NCBI RefSeq assembly: GCF_013201075.1
Contig: NZ_CP053709.1
Location: 372,001 to 436,000, forward strand
Direction of reading: 5' to 3'
From: Lichenicola cladoniae
GTDB lineage: Bacteria; Pseudomonadota; Alphaproteobacteria; Acetobacterales; Acetobacteraceae
DNA: 64,000 nucleotides
The translations under genes were made by a program, and so were the position numbers. The notes below the pieces were generated by a model. It had not been told where the DNA came from, searched no databases, and worked only from the letters and a program-made list of their open reading frames with translations. This document shows, piece by piece, positions 25,892 through 34,025 of this stretch (within the stretch, counting starts at the first letter, position 1; each line of letters begins with the position of its first letter).

Positions 25892-27232
25892 ATGAATAGC
25901 GCCTTTATCCTGCACCATCTCGATCTTCTGACCGCAGAGACTTTGCCCTGGCTGCGGAGCTACGTGCTGGCATGGGATGTGCTGCTGCAGACCGTGGTGG
26001 CGCTCCTGGGCGCCGCGATGGTACGTCTCGCGGCGCCGCGCGTGGCCGGGACTACGACACAGCTGACCGCCCGAATGCGGGTGCTGTCGCTGCGCCCCAT
26101 GGTCGACGCGTTGGGACGGGCGCTACCATGGATGCTATTCCTGCTGCTGCTCTGGTTCGCGCAGCTTGTGCTGGCGAACCTGGGGATGCCGACGCACCTG
26201 CTGCGGCTGGTATCCAGCCTGGTGATGGCCTGGATCGTGATCCGCCTGAGCACCACGCTGGTGCGCAACGCGTCGATGGCGCGGCTGTTCGCCGCCGCGG
26301 CTTGGGTAGTCGCGGCGCTGAACATTGCGGGCCTGATTGCGCCGACCGGGCGTCTCCTGGGCGAGATGGCGTTCCCGATCGGCACACTGCATCTCAGCGT
26401 GCTTCTGCTGCTCAAGGGTGCGGCGCTGTTGGTGGCGCTGATCTGGCTGGCAAACCTGATCTCGACCCTGGTCGAGCACCGGCTGAACAATGCGCGGGAC
26501 ATTACCCCGGCAATGCAGGTGCTGGCCTCGAAGCTGCTGCGGGCTGGGCTGTTGACCCTCGCGGTGGTGGCGGCCCTCGGCGCCGTCGGCATCGATCTGA
26601 CCGCGTTCGCCGTGTTCTCCGGCGCAATCGGCGTTGGGCTCGGCTTCGGCCTGCAGAAGGTAGTGTCGAACTTGGTTAGCGGCGTGATCCTGCTGCTGGA
26701 CCGGTCAATCAAGCCGGGCGACGTGATCCAGCTTGATGACACCTATGGCTGGATCACCCGGCTGAACGCGCGCTTCGTCTCGGTCGTAACCCGGGACGGC
26801 ACCGAGCATTTGATTCCTAACGAGGACCTGATCACCCAGCGGGTGGTAAATTGGACCTATTCCAACGACTTGGTGCGGCTGAAAGTGGCATTCGGTATCT
26901 CCTACAGCGCCGACGTACATCTCGCGCGCCGCTTGGCGACTGAGGCGCTAAGCAAGGTCGAGCGCGTGCTCGAAGCGCCTGCGCCGATCTGTTTGCTGGT
27001 CGGCCTGGGGGACAGTTCGGTGGATCTGGAGCTGCGCTTCTGGATCGCCGACCCACGCGCTGGAACGGCGAACGTACGCAGCGACGTGCTGCTTGGGGTG
27101 TGGGATGCGTTCCACGCCGCTAACATCGAGTTCCCGTTCCCGCAGCGCGACCTGAACGTACGAGACCCGGAAGCGCTGGCTAAGGCATTCGCCCAGGCAT
27201 CTGCGGCGGCATTGGCAAAAGCATCTCTCTAG
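25892..27232 (+). CDS. MscS-family mechanosensitive ion channel
   Basis: A 446-residue membrane protein. Several hydrophobic helices fill the first 250 residues; the pore-lining TM3-like segment and beta-domain start follow as GAIGVGLGFGLQKVVSNLVS, then GVILLLDRSIKPGDVI and the MscS beta-domain DGTEHLIPNEDLITQRVVNW. The C-terminal alpha/beta domain ends in FPFPQRDLNV. Such channels open under membrane tension and release osmolytes. AAGG lies 5 bases upstream of the ATG. Length is larger than minimal MscS because of extra N-terminal helices. It stands alone, between IS remnants. Confidence 0.92.
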   Translation: MNSAFILHHLDLLTAETLPWLRSYVLAWDVLLQTVVALLGAAMVRLAAPRVAGTTTQLTARMRVLSLRPMVDALGRALPWMLFLLLLWFAQLVLANLGMPTHLLRLVSSLVMAWIVIRLSTTLVRNASMARLFAAAAWVVAALNIAGLIAPTGRLLGEMAFPIGTLHLSVLLLLKGAALLVALIWLANLISTLVEHRLNNARDITPAMQVLASKLLRAGLLTLAVVAALGAVGIDLTAFAVFSGAIGVGLGFGLQKVVSNLVSGVILLLDRSIKPGDVIQLDDTYGWITRLNARFVSVVTRDGTEHLIPNEDLITQRVVNWTYSNDLVRLKVAFGISYSADVHLARRLATEALSKVERVLEAPAPICLLVGLGDSSVDLELRFWIADPRAGTANVRSDVLLGVWDAFHAANIEFPFPQRDLNVRDPEALAKAFAQASAAALAKASL

Positions 27233-27287
27233 GAATTGTCAAGTAAACTGTTGAAGTTTGGAAGTAGGCTTGGATCAATTGGGTTGG

Positions 27288-27326
27288 CACGATCACCCGG
27301 TGCTTTGGGCACATGTTTCCTGTGTC
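27288..27326. repeat. Small fragment of the IS6 end region
   Basis: The sequence CGGTGCTTTGGGCACATG and the next bases resemble the interior end of the IS6 copies at 53480-53510 and 54760-54790 (about 25 of 28 positions). It abuts the GTAACC terminus of the next IS66 element at 27327. Confidence 0.4.
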
Positions 27327-27362
27327 GTAACCATCCGCTGAGCACCGCGGCATCATGTCTGA

Positions 27363-29030
27363 TCAGGCAGCGTGGCCGATCGCGGCGGTATTTGATTTAA
27401 GCCAGTGCCATGGCAGCAGATCATCGAGGCGTTGCACCGGATGTTCCGCGATGCGGGCCAGCACGTCAGCCAGCCAAGCCTGCGGGTCAACGTCGTTCAT
27501 CTTGGCCGTGACGATCAAGCTGTACATGATTGCGGCACGCTGCCCGCCGCGATCCGAACCACAGAACAGCCAGGATTTTCGCCCAAGTGCGATGCCTCTC
27601 AGGGCGCGTTCGGCCGCGTTGTTGCTGAGGCAGATCCGTCCATCATCCGCAAACCGGGTAAACGCCGTCCAGCGTTTCAGCATGTAGTCGATGGCTTTGG
27701 CGATGTCGTTGCCACGCGCGAGCTTAGCCCGCTGCTGACCCAACCAGTCCTGCAGGTCCATCACCAGGGGAAGTGACGAGGCCTGCCGGATCGCCCGGCG
27801 CTCCTCGGCACTGTGGCCGTTGATGTCGCGTTCGATGTCGAACAGGGCGTCGATGCGTTGCACGGCTTCCAGGCAGATTGGCGACAGAACCGCTGGGGCC
27901 TTGCCGTGCGCCGCACGGCGCGCGCTGCCCGCAAGGTCGGCCAGCACGAAAAACTTCCGGCGCGCATGCGCCCAGCAGGCAGCTTCCACGATCGGCCCGG
28001 GTTTGCGTCCCGGTTCATAGAGCTTGCCATAGCCGCCATAAGCATCTGCCTGCAGGATGCCGGTGTAGGCTGCCAGATGGCCTTGCGGGTGTTCGCCGCC
28101 GCGATCGCGCGAGTAGTGGAACACAGCACCCGGCGGAGCGAGACCACCGAACGGCCGATCGTCGCGCACGTAGACCCACAGACGGGCGATGTCGGTCTTG
28201 CCGCGGGCCAGCACCGGCACCGTGGTGTCATCGCCATGCAGCCGTTCTGCCGCCATGACATGAGCAGCCAAGCGCCCAAACAGCGGCATCAGCACGGTTG
28301 TGCAGGCACCGACCTGGTCGGCCAGCGTCGACAGGCTGACCTCCACACCCTCGCGGGCATAGCGTTCTGCCTGACGGTTGAGCGGCTGATGCTGGCCGAA
28401 CTTCTCGAACAGAATCATGGCCAGCAGGTTCGGTCCGGCCCAGCCGCGGGGCGTCACGTGGAATGGCGCCGGGGGCTGACTGATGCGCTCGCAATCGCGG
28501 CAGGAGAATTTCTCACGCACATGCTGGATGACTTTCCAGCTGCGCGGGACGACCTCCAGGGTCTCCGTGACGTCCTCCCCCAGCCTGGACAGGCGTGTGC
28601 CGCCGCAGCAGGCGCAGGCCGACGGACCTGCGATGACGACGCGCTCGCGAGGGAGGTGTTCGGGAAACGGGCGCCGGGCCGGGCGCTTGCGGGTAAAGCC
28701 GGTGACGGCTGTAGTCTTGGCCGCGGCGGCCTCGGCAGCCAGCTCGTCCTCGGTGGCCGATGCTTCCAGCTCTTCCAGCTGCAGTTCCATCTGCTCCAGC
28801 AGGCGGGCGGTGCGCTCCGAGCGTGGTCCGAAGCGGTCACGGTTCAGTTTCTCAATCTGCAGCTTGAGGTGGGCGATCAACGCCTGGTCGCTGGATTGCT
28901 GGGCTTGGGCCTCGGCTATGACCCGGGCGACGTCGGCACGTGCTGCCAGGAGCGCTGCCTTGAGCAGCTCGACCTCATCCGGCGGTGCGGCAAACTCGGC
29001 GTCCATGCCGAAGATTGAATCATGAACCAA
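27363..29030 (-). CDS. IS66 TnpC transposase, second element
   Basis: A 555-residue TnpC: N-terminal coiled-coil region (LKLQIEKLNRDRFGPRSERT), zinc finger (CACCGGTRLSRLGED to FSCRDCE), DDE core with HGDDTTVPVLARGK, LQADAYGGYGKLYEPG and NNAAERALRGIALGRKSW, and C-terminal WLADVLARIAEHPVQRLDDL. Only distantly similar to the TnpC at 21732. Full length and uninterrupted. A long antisense frame over it is a shadow. Confidence 0.92.
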   Translation of the reverse strand: MVHDSIFGMDAEFAAPPDEVELLKAALLAARADVARVIAEAQAQQSSDQALIAHLKLQIEKLNRDRFGPRSERTARLLEQMELQLEELEASATEDELAAEAAAAKTTAVTGFTRKRPARRPFPEHLPRERVVIAGPSACACCGGTRLSRLGEDVTETLEVVPRSWKVIQHVREKFSCRDCERISQPPAPFHVTPRGWAGPNLLAMILFEKFGQHQPLNRQAERYAREGVEVSLSTLADQVGACTTVLMPLFGRLAAHVMAAERLHGDDTTVPVLARGKTDIARLWVYVRDDRPFGGLAPPGAVFHYSRDRGGEHPQGHLAAYTGILQADAYGGYGKLYEPGRKPGPIVEAACWAHARRKFFVLADLAGSARRAAHGKAPAVLSPICLEAVQRIDALFDIERDINGHSAEERRAIRQASSLPLVMDLQDWLGQQRAKLARGNDIAKAIDYMLKRWTAFTRFADDGRICLSNNAAERALRGIALGRKSWLFCGSDRGGQRAAIMYSLIVTAKMNDVDPQAWLADVLARIAEHPVQRLDDLLPWHWLKSNTAAIGHAA

Positions 29031-29066
29031 GCCGCCGTGGTACTATTTTCGGCAGCTACCGATCCA

Positions 29067-29414
29067 TTATCCTGCAGATTGTGGACGCCATGTCTGCCGC
29101 GGATTGCGCCAGTCGATCGCCTCCAGCAAATAACCCATCTGCGCCGCTGTCAGCGGCACTGCGCCATCCACCGTCTGCGGCCAAATGAAGCGCCCGCGAT
29201 CCAGGCGCTTGGCATAGAGCGACAAACCGATGCCATCATGCCAGATCGCCTTGATCAGCGAACCACTGCGGCCCCTAAAAACAAAAACATCCCCAGCAAA
29301 TGGATCTCGGCCAAGCCCTTCCTGCACCTGCAGAGCAAGACCGCGCATGCCCCGGCGCATGTCGGTATGGCCCGTCGCGATCCAGATCCGTACGCTCGCC
29401 GAAACCGGGATCAC
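29067..29414 (-). CDS. IS66 TnpB, second element
   Basis: A 115-residue Orf2 protein with the family motif TGHTDMRRGMRGLALQV and DPFAGDVFVFRGRSGSLIK. It overlaps the tnpA stop by 4 bases and precedes tnpC. Intact. Confidence 0.9.
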   Translation of the reverse strand: MIPVSASVRIWIATGHTDMRRGMRGLALQVQEGLGRDPFAGDVFVFRGRSGSLIKAIWHDGIGLSLYAKRLDRGRFIWPQTVDGAVPLTAAQMGYLLEAIDWRNPRQTWRPQSAG

Positions 29415-29821
29415 TCGCGCAGCGCCGCCAGCACGCGCCGCAACGCGCCGAGATTGACGTCGCTGCCAACGCGGACGTGTCGGCCATTGCCCAGCTCGAT
29501 TTCGATGAGCCCGGACGTCGGCACGGATCGCATCGGCGCTACCGAGTGCGGTGCCGAATTGGATGGCATGGATTCCGTGGGAGCCACCCCGATCATCTGC
29601 ACCGGCATGAACATCGCCATATCCGACGCCGCCCTCAGCACACCCTCACGCACCTGTCGTCGCCAGGTGAACAGAAGGCTTTCGCAAATATCATGGCGAG
29701 CCGCGACAGCGCGGATCGCAACACCAGGCTCCTGCGTCTCAGCAACAATGCGCAGCTTATCTGCCGTGCTCCAACGCCGCCGACCCTCACGCCCGGTGAT
29801 GATCTCCATCACGCCATCCAT
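29411..29821 (-). CDS. IS66 TnpA, second element
   Basis: A 136-residue Orf1 protein with a helix-turn-helix (RRRWSTADKLRIVAETQEPG, then AVAARHDICESLLFTWRRQ) and a C-terminal domain IEIELGNGRHVRVGSDVNLG. Intact. Only about 26 bases separate its start from the IS6 element at 29848, so the IS66 right terminus seems to have been removed by that insertion; the left terminus is probably GTAACC at 27327. Confidence 0.88.
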   Translation of the reverse strand: MDGVMEIITGREGRRRWSTADKLRIVAETQEPGVAIRAVAARHDICESLLFTWRRQVREGVLRAASDMAMFMPVQMIGVAPTESMPSNSAPHSVAPMRSVPTSGLIEIELGNGRHVRVGSDVNLGALRRVLAALRE

Positions 29822-29847
29822 CGAAACACCTCAAGCGCCACCTAAAG

Positions 29848-30636
29848 TAGCAACTTAAGGTGGCGACAGATTCACGCCCAGGCGGCCTTCAGCGGAGGGA
29901 TACCCTGTGTCCATATTTTGAAAGCTTTGGCACGCACTGCACGATAGCGGCCTGCCGTCATCAGGTGGCGTCGCGGTCGGAAGTGCCCGGAGATGAAGGC
30001 GTGAGCGGAGAGGAAACGCTGTGCCTGCCGCATCGACTTGAAGCGCTGCATGTGCCGCTCTCGCCGCCGGGTTGGACGGTGAGAGTTTTCGGCCCGGTTG
30101 TTCAGGTAACGGCGTTCGCGGTGCTCGGCATCGGGCAGCAGCTCGCGTCTCGCCACCCCGTAGCTCCTCAGCTTGTCCGTCACCACGATGCGGGGCGTAT
30201 AAGATAGACCTTTCAGCAGGCGCTTGAAGAAGCGCTTTGCTGCTGTGCAATCCCGGCGACTTTGCACCAGGATGTCCAGCACGACGCCGTTCTGGTCGAC
30301 AGCGCGCCAAACATAGCGCAGCTCGCCCTGGATGCGGATGAAGACTTCGTCGAGGTGCCATTTGTCACCCGGGCGAGGCCGCCGTCGACGGATGCGGCCC
30401 GCGAAATGCGAGCCGAACTTCAGGCGCCATCGCCGGATGCTCTCATAGGAGACGATGACGCCACGCTCGGCCAGCAGGAGCTCCACGTGTCTAAAGCTCA
30501 GGCTGAACACGTGATAGAGCCACACGGCGTGGCTGATCAGCTCGGCCGGAAAACGGTGACGATGGTGCGGATCAGGCGGCGTCTTCATCCAGCTATCCTC
30601 GCTCGGACCGCAGCTGAGGGCCACTTAACGTGACAA
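29848..30636 (-). mobile_element. IS6-family element, copy C
   Basis: The right terminus on the minus strand reads TTGTCACGTTAAGTGGC and the left reads TAGCAACTTAAGGTGGC, an imperfect inverted repeat. The element is about 789 bases and carries the transposase at 29872-30588. It cuts an IS66 element on the left and an EAL-domain gene on the right. Confidence 0.6.
29872..30588 (-). CDS. IS6-family transposase (copy C, intact)
   Basis: A 238-residue DDE transposase starting MKTPPDPHHRHRFPAELISH. DDE residues lie in KWHLDEVFIRIQGE, VVTDKLRSYGVA and NNRAENSHRPTRRRER. Length and motif order are those of IS6/IS26-like enzymes, which move by replicative or conservative co-integrate formation. The start at 30588 fits the family; a longer frame to 30624 is unlikely. 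Compared with it, copies A and B (52825, 55012) are broken. Confidence 0.9.
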   Translation of the reverse strand: MKTPPDPHHRHRFPAELISHAVWLYHVFSLSFRHVELLLAERGVIVSYESIRRWRLKFGSHFAGRIRRRRPRPGDKWHLDEVFIRIQGELRYVWRAVDQNGVVLDILVQSRRDCTAAKRFFKRLLKGLSYTPRIVVTDKLRSYGVARRELLPDAEHRERRYLNNRAENSHRPTRRRERHMQRFKSMRQAQRFLSAHAFISGHFRPRRHLMTAGRYRAVRAKAFKIWTQGIPPLKAAWA

Positions 30637-31030
30637 TGCCCTACCGGGCGACCGGCTTGAGCTGAAAATCACCGAAGGCCTGTTATTGAACGAGACGGAT
30701 GATGTGCTTGCAACACTGCATCAGATCCGGCAACTCGGCGTGACGATCGCGATGGATGACTTTGGCGTCGGTTATTCGTCCCTCAGCTACAACTGAAAGT
30801 TTCCGTTCAACAAGGTCAAGATAGACCGTTCTTTCGTGACGGCCGGGATCAACGGCCTGAGCGGGGCCGCGATCATCCGGGCCGTCACAGAGCTCTGCCG
30901 CAGCCTTGGCATAACAACGACAATAGAAGGCGTCGAAACTGTCGAGCAACTTGAAGCGCTCAGCATGTTGGGTTACACCGAAGCGCAAGGCTTTCTCTTC
31001 AGCTGCCCAGTGCCTCTAGCCAAAGTTTGA
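30637..31030 (+). pseudogene. EAL-domain (c-di-GMP phosphodiesterase) gene fragment
   Basis: The plus frame from 30641 reads RLELKITEGLLLNETDDVLA, then TIAMDDFGVGYSSLSYN, TGA at 30794-30796, then KFPFNKVKIDRSFV and TTIEGVETVEQLEALSMLGY with GFLFSCPVPLAK. These are the E-T/S-E, DDFGTGYSS, KIDRSFV and EGVET motifs of EAL domains. The N-terminal part is lost to IS6, one codon has become TGA, and the final stop is the TGA of the IS3 end at 31028. Confidence 0.85.
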
Positions 31031-31058
31031 GCTGCTGCCGGTTCTGTGGACACACAAC

Positions 31059-31919
31059 TTAAGCTGACGCTTTGATACGCTCGAACTCCATAGGGCTCAG
31101 ATATCCGATGGTCGAGTGGCGTCGGCGCGGGTTGTAGAACCGCTCGATGTAATCGAACACGTCAGCCCGGGCCTGGTCCCGGGTGCGATACACCTTGCGA
31201 GCTGTCCGCTCGGTTTTCAGCGAGGAGAAGAAGCTCTCCATCGCTGCATTGTCCCAGACGTTACCCGACCGGCTCATGCTGCATGTGACGCCGTGATCCA
31301 CTAGGAGCTTCTGAAACTGCTCACTGCTATATTGGCTTCCCTGATCCGAGTGGTGGAGCAGCGCGTTTGGTTTACCGCGGCGCCAGATCGCCATCATCAG
31401 CGCATCCGCGACGAGCTGGGCGGTCATGGTCGCGCTCATCGACCAGCCCACCACGCGGCGTGAAAACAGGTCGATGACGGCCGCTACGTAGAGCCAGCCC
31501 TCGGCTGTCCAGAGATAGGTGAAGTCGGCGATCCACTTCTGGTTTGGCGTCGTGGCGTCGAACTGGCGATCCAGCACGTTGTCTGCCGCTTCGTGCCGGG
31601 TGCCCTTGTCCGAAGGCAGACCCCGGCGGCGTGGCCTTGCCCGCAAGGCGTGCTCACGCATCAACCGCTCGACACGGTGCAGCCCGCATGCGGCCCCCTC
31701 GGCCAGCACGTCGTGCCAGACCCGCCGGGCGCCATAGGTCCGGTCACTGCCGACGAAGCTGGCCTTGATCTGGGCGCCGAGAACCTCGTCACCGCGCGCC
31801 CGGGCACTGGGCGACCGGGAGAGCCAGGCATGAAACCCACTGCGCGAGACATCGAGCGCCTCGCAAAGCCACCGCACCGGCCAGATCCCTCGATGTTTCG
31901 CGATGAAGCCGAACTTCAC
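31059..31919 (-). CDS. IS3-family transposase OrfB, copy 2
   Basis: A 286-residue integrase-domain protein with HTH_21-type start (FGFIAKHRGIWPVRWLCEAL), DDE triad in KWIADFTYLWT, HHSDQGSQYSS and AAMESFFSSLK. In IS3 elements it is made as an OrfAB fusion by -1 frameshifting; a minus-strand A7G slippery run lies just upstream at about 31949-31956. Intact. Confidence 0.92.
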   Translation of the reverse strand: MKFGFIAKHRGIWPVRWLCEALDVSRSGFHAWLSRSPSARARGDEVLGAQIKASFVGSDRTYGARRVWHDVLAEGAACGLHRVERLMREHALRARPRRRGLPSDKGTRHEAADNVLDRQFDATTPNQKWIADFTYLWTAEGWLYVAAVIDLFSRRVVGWSMSATMTAQLVADALMMAIWRRGKPNALLHHSDQGSQYSSEQFQKLLVDHGVTCSMSRSGNVWDNAAMESFFSSLKTERTARKVYRTRDQARADVFDYIERFYNPRRRHSTIGYLSPMEFERIKASA

Positions 31920-32212
31920 AACAACTCCCTCGCGAAGTAGGCCGCGGCTTTTTTTAGAATGTCGCGCTCAGCCTTGAGCTTGGCGACCTCACGCCGCAGC
32001 CGATCGATCTCCTGCTGCTCGGGCTTGACCTGGCCGTGACCCGGAAAGGCCTGCCCAGGATCCGCAGTGAGCTCCTTGATCCAACGCCGCAGGATGTTTT
32101 CACCGACATCCAAGTCTCGGCTGGCTTGCACCACCGAAACACCACGCTCCTTGACCAGCCGGACCGCCTCCAGCTTGAACTCTCGGCTGAACTGTCGCCG
32201 TACCATCCCCAC
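31916..32212 (-). CDS. IS3-family OrfA, copy 2
   Basis: A 98-residue helix-turn-helix protein (RRQFSREFKLEAVRLVKERG, then VVQASRDLDVGENILRRWIK) with a C-terminal leucine zipper that ends ILKKAAAYFARE. It overlaps orfB by 4 bases. Intact, so copy 2 may be mobile. Confidence 0.9.
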   Translation of the reverse strand: MGMVRRQFSREFKLEAVRLVKERGVSVVQASRDLDVGENILRRWIKELTADPGQAFPGHGQVKPEQQEIDRLRREVAKLKAERDILKKAAAYFARELL

Positions 32213-32268
32213 CCTCCAATCTCATGAAACACCCTAATCTCGGTGTCCACGAAACCGGCAGCAGCTCA

Positions 32269-32505
32269 GCTCTACCGCCGGCGTACAAGGAAGCGCTTCT
32301 TCTGACGACGTTGGGCGGTATGAGCCACCTGGAAGCTGCCCAGCAGCTCGCCGTCTCCGTTAAGGCGGTGGAAATGCGGATCTACCGCGCCAAACAACGT
32401 CTAGCCGAACTCATGAACGACGAGCCGTCCCATAACCAAGATGCCATCACCATAGGCGGATCAGACGAGATAGCGGAGCCATGGCGCCAGCGTGGTGATG
32501 GCTGA
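32269..32505 (+). pseudogene. C-terminal fragment of an ECF-type sigma factor
   Basis: Directly after the IS3 end the plus frame reads ALPPAYKEALLLTTLGGMSH, LEAAQQLAVSVKAVEMRIYR and AKQRLAELM. This is sigma region 4: a helix-turn-helix that reads the -35 box. Region 2 and any start are missing, removed with the IS3 insertion. The tail to the stop at 32505 is not conserved-looking. Confidence 0.8.
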
Positions 32506-32589
32506 ACTGGTGTCAGGTTGCACGAAATTCTGGGATTTGCCCGCGCGCCCACTCAATTGCGTGAAATTAAGGACGCTAGCCTATCTCGC

Positions 32590-32618
32590 AGTCCCGAATA
32601 TGCAGCAATTTCGGGACT
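32590..32618. repeat. Perfect inverted repeat upstream of the scpA-like gene
   Basis: AGTCCCGAA (32590-32598) and TTCGGGACT (32610-32618) form perfect 9-base arms with an 11-base loop. The AGTCCCG core occurs again downstream (see next entry). Confidence 0.6.
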
Positions 32619-32712
32619 ACGCCAGTTCCAATGTGCCTCGAACAATGATGGTAAGGCGTTCGGTGGCGGGGCGTAGATCGGGCGTTCGATACAATCTGGA
32701 CCGGAAACACGT

Positions 32713-32830
32713 AGTCTCGCCTCACTCGGCGGGAGGAGTCTGGAGCCAACCTTGCATGAGCCGTAGTCCCGCGTTTCGTGCAGCCAAGCAACTGCCTGTT
32801 CGGAAGATCATAAAGTCAGTCCCGCATTTC
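32713..32830 (+). repeat. Spaced direct repeats of AGTCYCGC upstream of scpA
   Basis: AGTCTCGC at 32713, AGTCCCGCGTTTC at 32765 and AGTCCCGCATTTC at 32818 are spaced 52 and 53 bases, about five helical turns each. Together with the palindrome at 32590-32618 they give five copies of the core in 240 bases, before genes that look like partition or segregation functions. They could be protein-binding sites. Confidence 0.45.
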
Positions 32831-32855
32831 TTTCGAGCTAACACATTATAATGAC

Positions 32856-33062
32856 TTGAAAGTCCTGTACGGGATTTTCGTGCAGCGCGACAGCCGGCTG
32901 GACCCGGTCGCCGATCGCTGGCGCAAGCGCACGGTCCGGGTGGAGTGGGAGTTCTGGTCGGCCGACTGGACGCCATGGCGGGCGATCGTGCAGCTCCGGC
33001 AGGACTGGCCGAGCCTGAGGTTTGAAGTCCAGCCGGACTATGGCGACGCCGCCGATGGCTGA
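32856..33062 (+). CDS. Short hypothetical protein preceding scpA
   Basis: A 68-residue frame from a TTG, very rich in Trp and Arg (RWRKRTVRVEWEFWSADWTP, then LRQDWPSLRFEVQPDYG). It overlaps the scpA start by 8 bases, suggesting coupling. The density of aromatic residues looks like a genuine protein, perhaps the C-terminal part of a longer one whose 5' end was lost. No family recognised. Confidence 0.45.
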   Translation: MKVLYGIFVQRDSRLDPVADRWRKRTVRVEWEFWSADWTPWRAIVQLRQDWPSLRFEVQPDYGDAADG

Positions 33063-33918
33063 GGGGAAGACCCCCATCCCGTCGGCACCCGCCGACGTCA
33101 CGGACGTCGACCCGATTTGGGACGACTGGGAGACGCCGCCGCGTGTGCCGAGCATCCCGGAGCTGCATGTCGACGGCTTCGACGGACCGCTCGACCTGCT
33201 GCTGGACCTGGCCGAACGACAACAGATCGATCTCGGCCGTCTGTCCGCACTGGACCTGATCACCCAGTTCGTCGCCGCGATGCAGAGGTTGGCCGGGCGG
33301 GTGACGCTGGAACGGCGTGCGGACTGGCTGGTGCTGGCCGCCCGGCTGCTGCTGCTGCGATCGCGACTGATGTTCCCGGCCAGCCCGGCCGAGGCCGCCA
33401 CCGCCGAGCAGGATGCCGCCGCGGAAGAGCTGCGTCTCGGCGAGATGCTTCGCATCCGGGCTGCGGCGACTTGGCTCGAGGCTCGACCGCAGCTGGGACA
33501 GGAGGTATTTGCTCGGCCGCGGCAGAAACAGGACGGCCGCACCGAAACCACCATGGCGCTGCTGGAGGCCTGCCTCGTGGTGCTGCGTGGTCCGCGCAGC
33601 CGTCCGGAGACGGCGCCGCTCTACAGGCCGGTGCTGATGCAGTTCTGGCGGGTGGATCAGGCGCTGGCGCGGATCCGCGAGCTGCTGGCGGCAGATCCGT
33701 TGGGCGGTGAGTTGGGGATCTTCCTGCCGGCACTGGAGCCAGAAACGGGGCAGGGGGGCAACCGGACGAAGCAGGCGCGCGGGGCGCTGGCGGGGACCTT
33801 CGTGGCGTGCCTGGAGATGGCCAAGCAGGGCGAAATCGGTGCCGACCAGGACAGCCTGTTTGAGCCGATCCGGATCAGCCTGCCGCAACCAGCGCTTCAG
33901 AGTGCCCAAGCGAGCTGA
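33055..33918 (+). CDS. scpA: ScpA-like segregation and condensation protein
   Basis: A 287-residue kleisin-like protein. The N-terminal signature VDGFDGPLDLLLDLAERQQI with LDLITQFVAAM and ADWLVLAARLLLLRSRLMFP is that of ScpA, which bridges Smc ATPase heads with ScpB. The acidic middle is followed by a DGRTETTMALLEACLVVL region where ScpA has its C-terminal winged helix. The ATG at 33055 overlaps the preceding frame; alternatives are 33043 and 33022. No scpB follows; instead a gene for a DNA-binding-like protein does. On this accessory DNA it may serve the replicon rather than the chromosome. Confidence 0.75.
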   Translation: MAEGKTPIPSAPADVTDVDPIWDDWETPPRVPSIPELHVDGFDGPLDLLLDLAERQQIDLGRLSALDLITQFVAAMQRLAGRVTLERRADWLVLAARLLLLRSRLMFPASPAEAATAEQDAAAEELRLGEMLRIRAAATWLEARPQLGQEVFARPRQKQDGRTETTMALLEACLVVLRGPRSRPETAPLYRPVLMQFWRVDQALARIRELLAADPLGGELGIFLPALEPETGQGGNRTKQARGALAGTFVACLEMAKQGEIGADQDSLFEPIRISLPQPALQSAQAS

Positions 33919-34025
33919 CGCGCCGCAGATCATTGAAGACAACCACCGACCCGCTGCGTTCAGAGTTGGTGTCGAAGCGTGGCTTGGTTCTAGACTCTTC
34001 CCGGTGTCTTGCTGGATGAGTCGAC

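Larger units (their letters stand above)
31028..32268 (-). mobile_element. Complete IS3-family element, copy 2
   Basis: Ends TGAGCTGCTGCCGG at 31028 and its inverse CCGGCAGCAGCTCA at 32255-32268, about 1241 bases, with orfA and orfB in the usual overlapping -1 arrangement. The flanking bases do not form a target duplication, and the flanking genes (EAL, sigma factor) are unrelated, so the copy sits at a deletion or rearrangement junction. Confidence 0.85.

Noticed and set aside
27813-29018. 401-residue plus-strand open frame
   Set aside because: It lies antisense to the intact IS66 TnpC and its composition follows the GC-rich codons of that gene; no motif, no ribosome site.
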